64,000 nucleotides of DNA, from the NCBI GenBank assembly GCA_013285425.1, contig CP053447.1, forward strand, positions 3,540,001 to 3,604,000. Reading direction: 5' to 3'. The notes beneath the pieces are model-generated. The model worked only from the letters and a program-made list of their open reading frames with translations, was not told where the DNA came from and searched no databases. Origin of the DNA: Ignavibacteriota bacterium. Lineage in GTDB: Bacteria > Bacteroidota > Ignavibacteria > Ignavibacteriales > Ignavibacteriaceae. The translations under genes were made by a program, and so were the position numbers. Of the stretch, positions 1 to 9,800 are shown in pieces (the first letter of the stretch is position 1; each line of letters starts with the position of its first letter).

Positions 1-2
1 TA

Positions 3-1505
3 TTTGCTGGATTTGCACTTTCATTGCTTGCATTGTTTTCAACATATAAACGCACAGGCTGGATGGGAGCAGCCGCCGGAATATTGATAATTCTTATTCT
101 TAAAAAACAATGGAAAATAATTATTCCCGGACTTATTCTGATTTTAATATTCTTTTTAACTCAAAAAAATGTTAGTGATGTTAATGTTTATGAGTTATTA
201 AATAATAATCCGGTATTGGAAAGAACTATTTCCACAGAAGGGAAAGCCTATGATGTATATCCTTTTGATGATAAGATTATAATCAGTGATTACAATGAAG
301 GGTTGGAAATTTATAAAGATTCAATACTGCAGAAAAAGATTGATTTGCCCGGAGCAGTAATTAAATTTTCCAAATGGCAGGATAATTATTATCTGGCTTA
401 TTTGATTGATACCAGATTTTTATTGCTTGAAAATAAAAGCAGCGGGCTGAGCTATGTTAATGAATTTATTTCACCCGGAATGACTTACGATTATGCTGTA
501 TTAAATAACAATCTGTTTGTTGTTGATAAAGATAGCGGCTTAACTGTTTTTACTAACCCTGAAGATCCTGCAGAAAAATTTAATTATAATCAGTTTTCAG
601 GAGTTACAAATATTTATATAGATTCAAATCATATTGCATTTAAAAAAGATCAGGGCGGATTTGAAATATATGAACTATTAGAAGGTAATCGTCCCGGCAA
701 ACTGATATTTTCAAATCCTGATAAGTTAGATTACTTCTACTATTCATATCCTTATATTTTTACATCTGCACCGTCTGGTTTAAAAATTCATAAGATAGAT
801 TCAATAAACTATCAGCAGCTTTATAGTTTTGATTTGATAAAAAATGTACGAAAGATTGTTAAAGCTGATAACAAATATTTTGTCCTGTCGCTGGATGCAA
901 ATGTGTATATTGTTGAAAAAACAGACCCTGACAGCTTTGATCTTGTAAATAAAATTAATTTAGGTTACATCCCGCAGGGAATAAGTGCAGATAGCAGTAA
1001 GTTATATTTAACACACTTAGATAGCAAGCGAAGCCGTTTGCTAAGTATAATTGATCCATATCATCCTTCAAATTTAGGGAGGCTTGCCTTATGGTCTGCA
1101 GGTTTTAAAATGTTTTTAGACCGCCCGATTTTTGGTCTTGGTGATATTGATCTTGCAAAATATTTTAAGGTTTATAAAAAGCCTTATCAAAAAGAAATCC
1201 AGGGGCATCTGCATAATAATTTTATACATATACTGGCTACGCTCGGGTTATTTGGTTTGTCAGCGGTTTGCTTTCTGTTTTATAAAATAATTTTAATTGA
1301 TTTAAAAATATACTTTGCAGTTAAAACAGAGCCTTTTATATCATCATATTCATTAGGTGCTTTTGCTGCATTTATTGGATTTTTAGTTTCCGGATTAACA
1401 GAACTAAATTTCTGGGATCATGAAATAACCACTTTAATTTGGTTTACATTTGGATTAAATCTTGCTCTGTTAAAATCTGTTAAACCTGAAAATGAAATTA
1501 TCTGA
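3..1505 (+). CDS. O-antigen ligase/polymerase-like membrane protein with inserted propeller-like region (5' end outside window)
   Basis: The reading frame is open from the window edge, so the true start lies upstream; the first in-frame start codon (TTG at 24) is probably internal. Two hydrophobic segments lie near residues 15-46 (numbered from 24) after a KRTGWMG motif typical of the arginine-bearing loop of O-antigen ligases. About 300 hydrophilic residues follow, with recurring short strands of the type 'YDVYPFDDKIIISDYNEG', which look like LVIVD/beta-propeller blades. The C-terminal part has LWSAGFKMFLDRPIFGLG (about 355-373), then HLHNNFIHIL (from 395) and three more membrane segments, matching the Wzy_C/WaaL signature in which the HNN region lies in the large periplasmic loop. 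Expected role: polymerising or transferring lipid-linked glycan at the periplasmic face of the inner membrane. The family is fairly sure; the propeller insertion is an inference from repeat pattern. Confidence 0.72.
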   Translation, partial: FAGFALSLLALFSTYKRTGWMGAAAGILIILILKKQWKIIIPGLILILIFFLTQKNVSDVNVYELLNNNPVLERTISTEGKAYDVYPFDDKIIISDYNEGLEIYKDSILQKKIDLPGAVIKFSKWQDNYYLAYLIDTRFLLLENKSSGLSYVNEFISPGMTYDYAVLNNNLFVVDKDSGLTVFTNPEDPAEKFNYNQFSGVTNIYIDSNHIAFKKDQGGFEIYELLEGNRPGKLIFSNPDKLDYFYYSYPYIFTSAPSGLKIHKIDSINYQQLYSFDLIKNVRKIVKADNKYFVLSLDANVYIVEKTDPDSFDLVNKINLGYIPQGISADSSKLYLTHLDSKRSRLLSIIDPYHPSNLGRLALWSAGFKMFLDRPIFGLGDIDLAKYFKVYKKPYQKEIQGHLHNNFIHILATLGLFGLSAVCFLFYKIILIDLKIYFAVKTEPFISSYSLGAFAAFIGFLVSGLTELNFWDHEITTLIWFTFGLNLALLKSVKPENEII

Positions 1506-1956
1506 AAAAAAATCTAACACCAATTCCGCCATTTAATGAAAAAGTTGTTTCAGGAATTATATCCATCAAGGGTGCTATTTCAAAGAAAACATCCACGGGT
1601 GCATTCCGGGGTATCCATACAATCCCAACATCGAATCTTATTCCTAATCTTGAGCTGCCGTATTCAACAAGACGTAGTCTTGCACCAGGTCCGTAATACA
1701 AAGAAAAATTTTCTGCTGAATTAAATATATTTTTTGAATGAAATAAATAATCGGTATGAAGGTACATCCGGCTGTTCTTTTCAAACGAGTAACCTAATCC
1801 GAAATCAAAAGCAGTGGAGGAGGTAGTCCAGTACTTGGCACTTAGTCCGGTAGGTTTTCCTGCAATTATTCCTATACCAAAACCGCTTGATTGTGCAATA
1901 GTAATTCCGTTAATTAAAAATAGTAATAATATCGATGTTAAAAGAACTTTCTTCAT
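1498..1956 (-). CDS. Small outer-membrane beta-barrel-like protein
   Basis: The 152-residue product starts with a clear signal peptide (MKKVLLTSILLLFLINGITIAQ, cleavage after about residue 21). Alternating polar/hydrophobic strands follow, such as GFGIGIIAGKPTGLSAKYW and FDFGLGYSF, and the protein ends in an aromatic-terminated strand (GGIGVRFFFR). This is the usual look of small Bacteroidota/Ignavibacteria outer-membrane barrels. It is convergent with the ligase-like gene and overlaps its last 8 bases, so no terminator separates them. No specific substrate can be named. Confidence 0.7.
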   Translation of the reverse strand: MKKVLLTSILLLFLINGITIAQSSGFGIGIIAGKPTGLSAKYWTTSSTAFDFGLGYSFEKNSRMYLHTDYLFHSKNIFNSAENFSLYYGPGARLRLVEYGSSRLGIRFDVGIVWIPRNAPVDVFFEIAPLMDIIPETTFSLNGGIGVRFFFR

Positions 1957-2096
1957 TTATAATCCATTGTTTGATGTAAAATTTATGGACAAATTTAATC
2001 ATTTAAGCTTCAGAATAAAATGCAAAGGTTTGGAATAGGATAGCCCTTTAATTAATTTTTAATAATCAATTTGAGTAATTAAATAAGAAGAATTTA

Positions 2097-3575
2097 ATGA
2101 GTGAAAATCTTTCCAAAGAAGTTTATTTAAGAGCAAAACAGGATTCAACTAAATTTAATAATACCAAGGAGGTTGCAGTTATTCTTGCTGCCGGACACGG
2201 TAAAAGAATAAAATCACAAACTTCAAAAATGCTGCACAGAATCTGGGAAATTACTACAGTTGAGCGGGTTTATAATGCCTGTAAACTTGGGATTGAAAAT
2301 ATCAATTCTGTTATTGTAGTTGGTATCAAAGCCCTTGATGTTATGAATGTAATAGGAAGACGCGAATCAAATAAATTTGCTTTTCAGGAATATCAAAACG
2401 GAACCGGACACGCAGTACAAGTTGCGCTTAAAGAAATTGAAAACGAATTTAATGATGGAATTGTTTATGTGCTTCCGGGTGATATGGGATTACTTGATGA
2501 TGAATCAATGAGAAAATTCAGAAGTAATTTTATTTCTTCCGGTAGGGATATGATGGTCCTGACCGGTATTTTCAACGGTGATCCGATGCAGAATTATTAC
2601 GGAAGAATCGTCAGAACCAGGAATAATAATGGTGATGGAAATGTTCTTCGGATTTTGGAGTTTAAAGATATTCTTGCATTGCCTGATAATAAACCCTATG
2701 AGATAACTTATGGTGATCAGAAATATTCATATTCAAAAAATGAATTATTGAACATTACTGAATTCAATTCCGGTGTTTATGCTTTTGATTATAAAAAGCT
2801 TGTTGAATTGATAGATAGTATTTCAAGCAACAATGCACAGAATGAAATTTATATTACTGATCTGATAGAACTGTTTAATAAAAAAGGTTATACCGTTGGT
2901 GCTGTTAGTCCAAAAGAGCAATATGTGGTAATGGGATTTAATGATAAATCTGTGCTGAAGGAAATGGATGAAATTGCACGAAGAAATGTTTATGAGAAAC
3001 TGAAGAACATAATTCAGATTGATGATCCGGATGATTTTTTTATACACGATTCTGTTGTAAACGATTTGTTAGAAATGGATAAGAAAGGAATTCCGCTTGA
3101 CATTAAAATTGATAAAGGCGCTTACGTTGGTGATGGAGTTAAGCTTAATTATAATGTTGAAATAGGCAGAGCTGCTTATATTAATGGCAATGTAGTCTTT
3201 GGAAAAAATATTAAAATCTGGCGCATTGTTCATCTTTCAACTTTTCCGCATCAAACTTTAACGATAGAAGATAATGTTAAAATACTTTGGGGTGATATTA
3301 TTAAAGGTAATATTATAATTGGAGAAAACTCTACAATTGAATCAAGTGTAAACCTAACTGGAAGTGATGAGTTTCCATTAAGAATTGGAAAAAATGTTTT
3401 GATAAAAGGAACAAGCTATTTGTTTGGTTCAGTTATAGAAGATGATGTTACAATAGAGCACAGCGTGTTGATAAAGAAAAAAGTTAAAGCAGAAAAGGAT
3501 AAGGATGGAAAAATAAAACCTGTTAGATTTTTTATTCCCGATACCGAAGGAAAAGAATTGCTGAGTGATATTTAA
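2097..3575 (+). CDS. GlmU-like sugar-1-phosphate nucleotidyltransferase with left-handed beta-helix C terminus
   Basis: The N-terminal half is a nucleotidyltransferase of the GlmU type. It has VILAAGHGKRIKSQTSKMLH at about residues 28-47 (GlmU consensus LAAGxGTRMxSxxPKvLH), NGTGHAVQ near 101 (GTAHA box) and VLPGDMGLL near 125 (the metal-binding GD). The C-terminal part from about 340 carries hexapeptide-like repeats (VGDGVKLNYNVEIGRAAYI, GNIIIGENSTIESSVNLTG), typical of a left-handed parallel beta-helix. In bona fide GlmU this half acetylates glucosamine-1-phosphate; here the repeats are interrupted and I do not see the expected acetyltransferase residues. It is therefore safer to call it a UDP-sugar pyrophosphorylase-like protein than a full GlmU. 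At 492 residues it is slightly longer than GlmU. It could supply UDP-activated sugar for cell-wall or glycan synthesis. Confidence 0.72.
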   Translation: MSENLSKEVYLRAKQDSTKFNNTKEVAVILAAGHGKRIKSQTSKMLHRIWEITTVERVYNACKLGIENINSVIVVGIKALDVMNVIGRRESNKFAFQEYQNGTGHAVQVALKEIENEFNDGIVYVLPGDMGLLDDESMRKFRSNFISSGRDMMVLTGIFNGDPMQNYYGRIVRTRNNNGDGNVLRILEFKDILALPDNKPYEITYGDQKYSYSKNELLNITEFNSGVYAFDYKKLVELIDSISSNNAQNEIYITDLIELFNKKGYTVGAVSPKEQYVVMGFNDKSVLKEMDEIARRNVYEKLKNIIQIDDPDDFFIHDSVVNDLLEMDKKGIPLDIKIDKGAYVGDGVKLNYNVEIGRAAYINGNVVFGKNIKIWRIVHLSTFPHQTLTIEDNVKILWGDIIKGNIIIGENSTIESSVNLTGSDEFPLRIGKNVLIKGTSYLFGSVIEDDVTIEHSVLIKKKVKAEKDKDGKIKPVRFFIPDTEGKELLSDI

Positions 3576-3980
3576 AATTATTTTTAAGAAGTATATTAAA
3601 AACCTATTTTTAGCTATATTAAGTCGTACTGTTTTGTGCACAAACCCTTACTTATATGGGAAATATATTGTTAAATGATAACAATTCGTTCTTTGCTCAT
3701 ATGTTGTAAAAGTATTGTTTTGCTTATGGACATTAAAAAGTAAGGAACTGATATTTATTTTTAATATATACAGTTCTGTTTATTTGATTTCAATCCAAGA
3801 GGAAACGTTTGAATATTGCATACTCTTCATTTACTCATTTACTAGGGATTGTTTACTTTTCCATTTTATTTTCAATTTTTATTTAATCATTTAATTACAG
3901 GCTTCACATAGCTTTATTCATTATAATCCTTATGACTTAAAATTTCATACTGTTTGTTAATAAAATCAACAGGATGTTTG
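3576..3980. other. Intergenic region, no feature recognised
   Basis: About 400 AT-rich bases between the GlmU-like gene and the RCC1-type pseudogene. I see no credible ORF, no strong terminator hairpin and no RNA gene. Confidence 0.5.
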
Positions 3981-5039
3981 ATGGAGAATTGCTTTTTATT
4001 TTATAAAACACTTAATAAATTTTTTCTTGTGTTAGTTGTAATCTATTCTATTATTCTTATAGCTTGCAGTGACTTTGGAACTGAATTTAATGGAAATAAC
4101 AAGGACAAATGGCATGGAAAATTATCAGTAGATTTTATCCATAGTATATTAAAACCAGATGGCACAGTATGGGGATGAGGAAACAATAGTAGCGGTACAC
4201 TTGGTAATGGAACGGATATAAGTAGTGATTATCCTGTTAAGGTAGTTAATTTAGTTAATATAATTTCAATTGATCAATCTTATGGTGCGGAAGTTGCTCT
4301 TGATGTTTCAGGAAATGTCTGGTTTTGGGGAAATCTATTTATATATTTTGGTCCTCCCAACATTGATACTAACGTAGTAACACCTATTAAACTAACACAA
4401 ATAGAAAATCCAAAAACTATTTCTATGGATGGTATATATATTTATGTTATGACTACTACGGGGAGAATCTATTATATCAAAATGGATTTTTATTCACCCA
4501 ATGTTGTTGAAGGTCCAACATTAATTCGTAATATAGCAAGAGCGAGTTATCTTAATAAATCATTATGTATATGTGATGAGGGACAAATATTTAATCTTCA
4601 TACAACGGCTTCATTACAAGATAATAATTTAAATGCTATTTGTAAGATATCGGGTGCGATTAATCGTCATATTGTGGTTCTTAAAAAAGATGGAACTGTC
4701 TGGGGGTGGGGTCATAATGATCTTGGGCAACTCGGTAATGGGACATATGAAGATAGTCAAAAACCTATTCAAACGTTCAAATTATTCGATATTATTGAGG
4801 TTTCAGCTAACTACGATTATAATTTAGCTTTAAGAAAAGACGGTACAGTTTGGTACTGGGGGTATTGTGGTAGAATTGGTGATTCACTCATCTCACAAAA
4901 TATTCCAGTTAAAATTGATTCTTTACCAAAAGCGGTGTCTATTTGTTCAGGTTTTAATGGGCTTATAATGACCATTGATGGATCATATTGGTTATTTAAT
5001 GTTAATAAGAAATTAAAAACCAAAATTAGATTTAATTAA
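3981..5039 (+). pseudogene. RCC1-repeat lipoprotein interrupted by an in-frame TGA
   Basis: Starting at ATG 3981 the product begins MENCFLFYKTLNKFFLVLVV and reaches a lipobox (LIACSD), so it would be an exported lipoprotein. RCC1/regulator-of-chromosome-condensation repeats follow (LKPDGTVWG-stop-GNNSSGTLGNGT, KKDGTVWGWGHNDLGQLGNGT, RKDGTVWYWGYCG); these build seven-bladed propellers. The reading frame is continuous from 3981 to 5039 apart from one TGA at 4176-4178. The paralogous repeat downstream has Trp (VWGWG) at exactly that position, so a TGG-to-TGA change is the simplest explanation. TGA ends intact genes elsewhere in the window, so recoding is unlikely. An earlier TTG at 3954 is possible as a start, but ATG 3981 puts the signal peptide right at the N terminus. 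Confidence 0.75.
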
Positions 5040-5059
5040 CAATTTATAAGGATATAAAA

Positions 5060-5854
5060 ATGAAAATTATTATTATGATTTTATTTATCAATCATCTTGT
5101 TTTTTCGCAGATATTAAGTACGGAAAAAAAGCTAGATAACTTCTTTGATGACGTTGATGTATTTTATAATGTATATAAAAGTCAAAATAGTACATTAACG
5201 CTTACCGAAGATCAAGGGAAAAACTTAGTTAATCAGTTATACGACCTATATTCTTTTCATTGGGTCGAAACATATAATTATACTGGAACAAAATTTCAAG
5301 AAGCAGATCAAAAGTTTAAGAGTAGTGGAGGAAATAGTTTTATGGCTCCCCCCGCTGTAAAATTAAGAACCATAAAAGAATCCATAGACAAAATCTATGG
5401 TGAAAATTATTCAGAATTAATAATAGTGCCATATTACTTTAGAGTTAAAGTATTAAATATTGATAAAAATGGATATTATAAATCCGATAAATTATCTTTT
5501 AAAAAAAACATACTCACTTGTAAAATACAAGAGGTAATAAAGGGCTCTCAACAATTTAAGGCAGGTGAAGAAATCAAAATTTCACTATTAAATAATTGGG
5601 ACGTAGGTCCTTTTTATATAGGCGAAGAATATTTCTTTCCCGTAAAACCTTGGAATTGTAAAGATGGTAGTTGTACTGAATACACGATAAATCTTTTTAA
5701 CAATTCAATGAAAGTTTGTGATAGTAAGTATGATATTTATCCAATTATTAACGATAAAATTGAAAACATTGGATATTTTCATATTAATACTTCTGAATGG
5801 TCAAAATTTTTAAATGAATTTAAAAGGAAATATTTGATTGAGGTGATAAAATGA
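5060..5854 (+). CDS. Secreted protein of unknown function
   Basis: A 264-residue protein with a signal peptide (MKIIIMILFINHLVFSQ) and no recognised domain. The mature part has a mixed helical N-terminal half and a beta-rich C-terminal half. The latter includes a segment that reads like an exported small beta domain (YYFRVKVLNIDKNGYY ... KISLLNNWDVGPFYIGEEY), with two nearby cysteines (WNCKDGSC). A good ribosome-binding site (AAGGATAT) precedes ATG 5060. Its last bases overlap the following metalloprotease gene in an ATGA junction, so the two are translationally coupled and probably work together at the cell surface. Confidence 0.65.
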   Translation: MKIIIMILFINHLVFSQILSTEKKLDNFFDDVDVFYNVYKSQNSTLTLTEDQGKNLVNQLYDLYSFHWVETYNYTGTKFQEADQKFKSSGGNSFMAPPAVKLRTIKESIDKIYGENYSELIIVPYYFRVKVLNIDKNGYYKSDKLSFKKNILTCKIQEVIKGSQQFKAGEEIKISLLNNWDVGPFYIGEEYFFPVKPWNCKDGSCTEYTINLFNNSMKVCDSKYDIYPIINDKIENIGYFHINTSEWSKFLNEFKRKYLIEVIK

Positions 5855-8695
5855 AGGATATTAAATTTGTTTTTTTTGCCATGTTTTTTTTGCTTCAGGC
5901 TTATATCTTTGCTGATTGTGATCCTATTGGATTTCTCAGATATAACACAAATTCCGCCAAAATTGAAGATGCATATGATTTTCAAGATCCCTATATTATT
6001 TATTGGGGTGCTTTTGTTAAAGATTTTGGATTAGATATATATGAATTTAATACTTCAACTGTTCCTTACTATTTACAACTTTATACTCAAGACTTCCATA
6101 CACAAACCAGTAGCTGTATTGATCAGTGGAATTATTATGGTTGTTTAGATTTAAGTTATGGTACTACTGGGGTCCAATTAGAATATTCAACAGATGCTAA
6201 TATTTTTCCTACTGGTACAGAATATGGCGGGACTGTATTTGCTGTGGTTGGTTCCGATGAGGACTGGGAGTTTACCTACTACAATGCTGGATCGCCAACC
6301 GGCTCTCCGCAAACTATGGTTTATTTAAATAATTCGCAATCTTTTCCATGGTTGTGGTCACTTGATTTACAAAATCCTGGTGTAGATTACACCCCTTTTA
6401 AACCCATTATTTTTCATGAGTTGGGACATGTAATAGGTTTGGGTCATATAGCCAATACAGATGGTTCTTATTTAATGTCTCTAGGAAGGACTCACAATAA
6501 TTTTCTTTTTTCTCTAACAGCTTGTGATATAAGCGCATTACAATCTCTTTGCGATTATAATGGCACACCAGTAGGAGTAGAAGATGAAATATACATTGTC
6601 AATGGAACAGTTTCTTTAAATCCTGGAAATTCGTTCAGCTATACTGCTCAGTTCTATGACACTCCGCCTGCGAGTTATATGACAAATTGGTATTAGGAAA
6701 TTGTTTTTTACCATGGGGAGGGGGAATATGTCTACCTTTCTTATTCAACCAATCAGTATAATTCCTATTCATATTGGTTTTCCACAGCACCTAATTTACC
6801 ATCCGGATATTGTTGGTCAAGAGACCAAAATAATAACGTTATGGGGAGAGTCCGGGTTTATGGTGTCGATTCAGATAATCATTGGCATAGCGATTATTTG
6901 GACATTACAATACAAAATATACAAGGAAATACTACCTCAGGAACCCTTACTCATAATGAAACCTGGTGCGGAGTAGTTAATATTACTGGAAACATTACAG
7001 TGCCTTCTAACATAACTCTTGAAATACTACCAAACACAAATATTTATTTTCAAAGCAGTAATAATCTTACCGTCTATGGTACTCTTGTTGCCAATTCTGA
7101 TGCAGCAAGAAAGATTGATTTCATGAGAACTGGAAGCTCTGGATCTTGGGGATCAATTACTTTTGATGGTTCGGGAGCGTCAAATTCAATACTTAATTAT
7201 ATAACTGTTAAAAATGGTCTTGGAATTAGATGCTTAAATGGTGCAAATGTAACCGTAACAAACTCAACGATAGACCACTGTACTGAAGGAGTATATATTT
7301 ATAATTCACAGCCCAATATATCTGGCAATCAAATTATTGAACCTGTTCAAAACGGAATAAATGTTAATGCATCAGGTTTGTCTCCCTTAATTCAAGGTAA
7401 TAATATCACTAAATCAAGTAGTAATCCTCAATACAGACAATATCAAGGTATTTATCTTAGTAATAACTCAAATGGTTATATTGCTAAAAACGATATTAGC
7501 GGCTTTTATTGGGGTATGTACATTGGTGGTGGAAGTGATGCTTACTTCACCAATTACTCAAATCAATCATTTACCCAGAATAATAGAGTAATTAATAATC
7601 GGTGGGGGCTTGGTGCTGGTTGGGGTGGTTATATTTTCGCAGGAATGTGGAAATCATATGGGCGAAATAACAGCATTTACAATAACTTAAATTGTGATGC
7701 TTATTCTTATAATTCTAGTAATATTATTGCTCAATCAAATTGGTGGGGAAATGATGGAGCACAAATTTATCATGATGGTACTTCCACTTTAGATGCTAGC
7801 CTTCCACTAACTTATGATCCTTGGATTCCCCAGAATAATGTGTTACTAGAGGAGAGTGAATTATTGGGTGATGAAAGTGTTAACCAAATTATAATCCCTG
7901 ATAGTAGTATAATTCTAGGAATACTATTAGAATTTCGAGGCAGAACGAACGAAGCTATATTTCACTATAAACAGATGATTAAGAATAAACGCAAAGCTGA
8001 TTTTGCCATAGGAAGATTAGTTTCTATAATGAATCGAGATAATGTTATCGAAATCAGGGAATTCATTGAATCACTTCTGTTTGGTAATAATGATTATAAA
8101 CCCATTGTGCTTACAGTATTAGCCGGAAAACTCCTAGAGGAAAACAAGTATGAAGAAGCAAAAATTTTGTATAATAGAATAATTAATGATTACCCAGATT
8201 CTTATTTTGCTATTAATGCACGTTTCGAAAAATTCTTTGCTGCTTTGAGTATTGAACATAATTTAAATACCGCATCTGAATTATTAAATGAAATAAGGGC
8301 TTTAGCATTAAACGATGTAGATTATTTAATAAGGCTTCAAGATGCTGAAAATCAGTTTGTTCTTTTGGGTACTCAATTAATAGAAAAACCTTTGACAAAA
8401 CAACAAGTTATTACTGAATTGGGAAAGCCAGACTCTTACGCATTGAATGCCAACTACCCGAATCCATTCAATCCTTCAACCAACATTCAATTTTCAACTC
8501 CTGAACAATCATTTGTTGAGTTAAAAGTATTTGATATTCTAGGAAATGAGGTGGCTAATTTGGTTAAGCAAGATATGGAACCAAGGTAACTATTCAGTGG
8601 TATTTAATGGTTCAAATTTAGCAAGTGGTATCTATTTATATAGATTGGTTTCAGGAAACTTTTTTGATACAAAGAAAATGATGCTTATAAAATAA
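5851..8695 (+). pseudogene. Metzincin protease / beta-helix / T9SS-sorted surface protein, broken by TAG and a +1 frameshift
   Basis: Residues 1-20 are a signal peptide. Around 6410-6450 the translation has FHELGHVIGLGH, the HExxHxxGxxH zinc motif of metzincins, followed by a methionine (YLMS) that can be the Met-turn. An in-frame TAG at 6694-6696 follows TNWY. The same frame then continues without a stop (EIVFYHGEGEYVYLSYS) into a parallel beta-helix region (GANVTVTNSTIDHCTEGVYI and similar, about 6960-7800), a helical TPR-like stretch (about 7880-8380), and a T9SS sorting domain with NYPNPFNPSTNIQF. At 8584 one extra A shifts the frame so that it stops at 8589. In the +1 frame the domain completes as GNYSVVFNGSNLASGIYLY and ends with MMLIK at 8695. 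As written it cannot make a full product. If intact it would be a cell-surface or secreted protease of about 940 residues. Confidence 0.78.
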
Positions 8696-8719
8696 TCTTC
8701 AGATTTCCTTTTAAAACCA

Positions 8720-8748
8720 AAAAGCTCTTCAAACAGAAGAGCTTTTTT
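8720..8748. terminator. Bidirectional intrinsic terminator
   Basis: Perfect stem AAAGCTCTT / AAGAGCTTT with a 7-base loop, flanked by A-runs on the left and T-runs on the right. It lies between the convergent protease pseudogene (plus) and rpsT (minus) and can end both transcripts. Confidence 0.85.
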
Positions 8749-8767
8749 ATAACATAAAATCAAAAAC

Positions 8768-9031
8768 TTATTTTGCAGATGTAACTTTATTTAAGTGTTT
8801 TGTTAATCTTGATTTTTTTCTTGCCGCAGTGTTTTTGTGTAATCTGCCCTTTGAAGTTCCCTTATCCAAAACAGAAATAGCTTCTTTATATAATTTTTCT
8901 AATTCTTCTTTTTTATCGGTTGCTAATGTTTTCTTTACAACAGTTTTAATCTTAGAGTCTGTCATTTTGTTCACTGCTTTTTTTCTTTCAGATGAACGTA
9001 TTCTCTTCTTTGCTGATTTATGATGAGCCAT
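8768..9031 (-). CDS. rpsT: 30S ribosomal protein S20
   Basis: 87 residues, very basic, beginning MAHHKSAKKRIRSSERKK and containing SKGRLHKNTAARKKSRLTKH, both hallmarks of bacterial S20. S20 binds 16S rRNA early in 30S assembly. Length matches the family (about 85-90). It is monocistronic here, with its own promoter in the divergent region shared with queE and a terminator hairpin immediately downstream. Confidence 0.97.
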   Translation of the reverse strand: MAHHKSAKKRIRSSERKKAVNKMTDSKIKTVVKKTLATDKKEELEKLYKEAISVLDKGTSKGRLHKNTAARKKSRLTKHLNKVTSAK

Positions 9032-9067
9032 TTACAAGAACCTTATAATTAGTTTAAAAATGCGGGT

Positions 9068-9098
9068 CAAATATAGTTAATGGCTCGTTTGATGTCAA
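9068..9098 (-). promoter_or_regulatory. Bacteroidota-type promoter for rpsT
   Basis: On the minus strand TTGACA (9098-9093) is followed after 17 bases by TATATTTG (9075-9068), matching TTG/-33 and TAnnTTTG/-7. Its TTG element overlaps that of the divergent queE promoter within the palindrome TTGATGTCAA. Confidence 0.7.
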
Positions 9099-9118
9099 AC
9101 TTAGCTTTAGTAACTTTG
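9089..9118 (+). promoter_or_regulatory. Bacteroidota-type promoter for queE-queD-truA
   Basis: TTGATG (9089-9094), 16 bases, then TAACTTTG (9111-9118), matching the TTG/TAnnTTTG promoter pattern. The queE start codon is 41 bases downstream. Confidence 0.68.
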
Positions 9119-9158
9119 CCCACAAATAATTAGAAAATAGTTTAAAAACACACTTTTT

Positions 9159-9800
9159 ATGCTCAAGGTCAATGAAATATTTTATTCGGTTCAGGGAGAA
9201 AGCACTTACGCAGGTCTGCCGTGTGTTTTTGTAAGGTTAACTTATTGTAACTTAAGATGTACTTACTGCGATACGGAATATGCTTTTTATGAGGGGAAAA
9301 ACCTTTCTGTTCCGGAAATAATCTCTGAGGTAAAAAAATATAATTGTAATCTTGTTGAGATCACCGGCGGAGAACCGTTATTTCAGATGAATGAATGTCT
9401 GGAGCTGATGAAGCAGCTTTGCGATCAGAGTTTTGAAGTCTTATTAGAAACAAGCGGAAGTTTGTTGATAAAGGAAGTTGATCAAAGAGTTAAGATTATA
9501 ATGGATTTAAAATGTCCATCAAGCGGAATGTTAAAGAAAAATCTTTATGAGAATATTAATTATCTGAAACCTGATGATGAATTGAAATTTGTAATCGGGA
9601 ACAGAGAAGATTACGATTGGGCAAGTGAGATATTAAAAGAATATAATCCTGGGAATAAATGTAAGATTTTATTCTCGGTCGTTTTCGGAAAACTTGAACC
9701 AATTCAATTGGTAAACTGGATATTGGAAGATAAATTGAATGTAAGATTTCAACTTCAGATGCATAAATTTATATGGCATCCTGAAACAAGAGGTGTATAA
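9159..9800 (+). CDS. queE: 7-carboxy-7-deazaguanine synthase
   Basis: Radical SAM enzyme that converts 6-carboxytetrahydropterin to 7-carboxy-7-deazaguanine on the route to queuosine. The product (213 residues) has the N-terminal FYSVQGESTYAGLPCVFVRL signature, the SAM-cluster motif Cys30-x3-Cys34-x2-Cys37 (CNLRCTYC), and the VEITGGEPLFQ glycine-rich SAM-binding segment. The stop codon shares one base with the queD start (TAATG), so the two are translationally coupled, and the pathway partner next door supports the assignment. Confidence 0.96.
   Translation: MLKVNEIFYSVQGESTYAGLPCVFVRLTYCNLRCTYCDTEYAFYEGKNLSVPEIISEVKKYNCNLVEITGGEPLFQMNECLELMKQLCDQSFEVLLETSGSLLIKEVDQRVKIIMDLKCPSSGMLKKNLYENINYLKPDDELKFVIGNREDYDWASEILKEYNPGNKCKILFSVVFGKLEPIQLVNWILEDKLNVRFQLQMHKFIWHPETRGV

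Noticed and set aside
3576..3980. tRNA or small RNA gene in the gap
   Set aside because: No cloverleaf-like pairing, CCA-end pattern or T-loop consensus was recognised by eye. The same holds for the other long gaps.
4425..5039. Separate small gene starting at ATG 4425
   Set aside because: It is in the same frame as 3981-4175 with only a TGA between, and the RCC1 repeats run across the join, so it is the back part of the broken RCC1 gene.
6701..6976. 91-aa ORF in another frame after the TAG of the metzincin gene
   Set aside because: The protease frame itself continues without further stops through this stretch and has sensible secreted-protein composition; the 91-aa ORF is a shadow.
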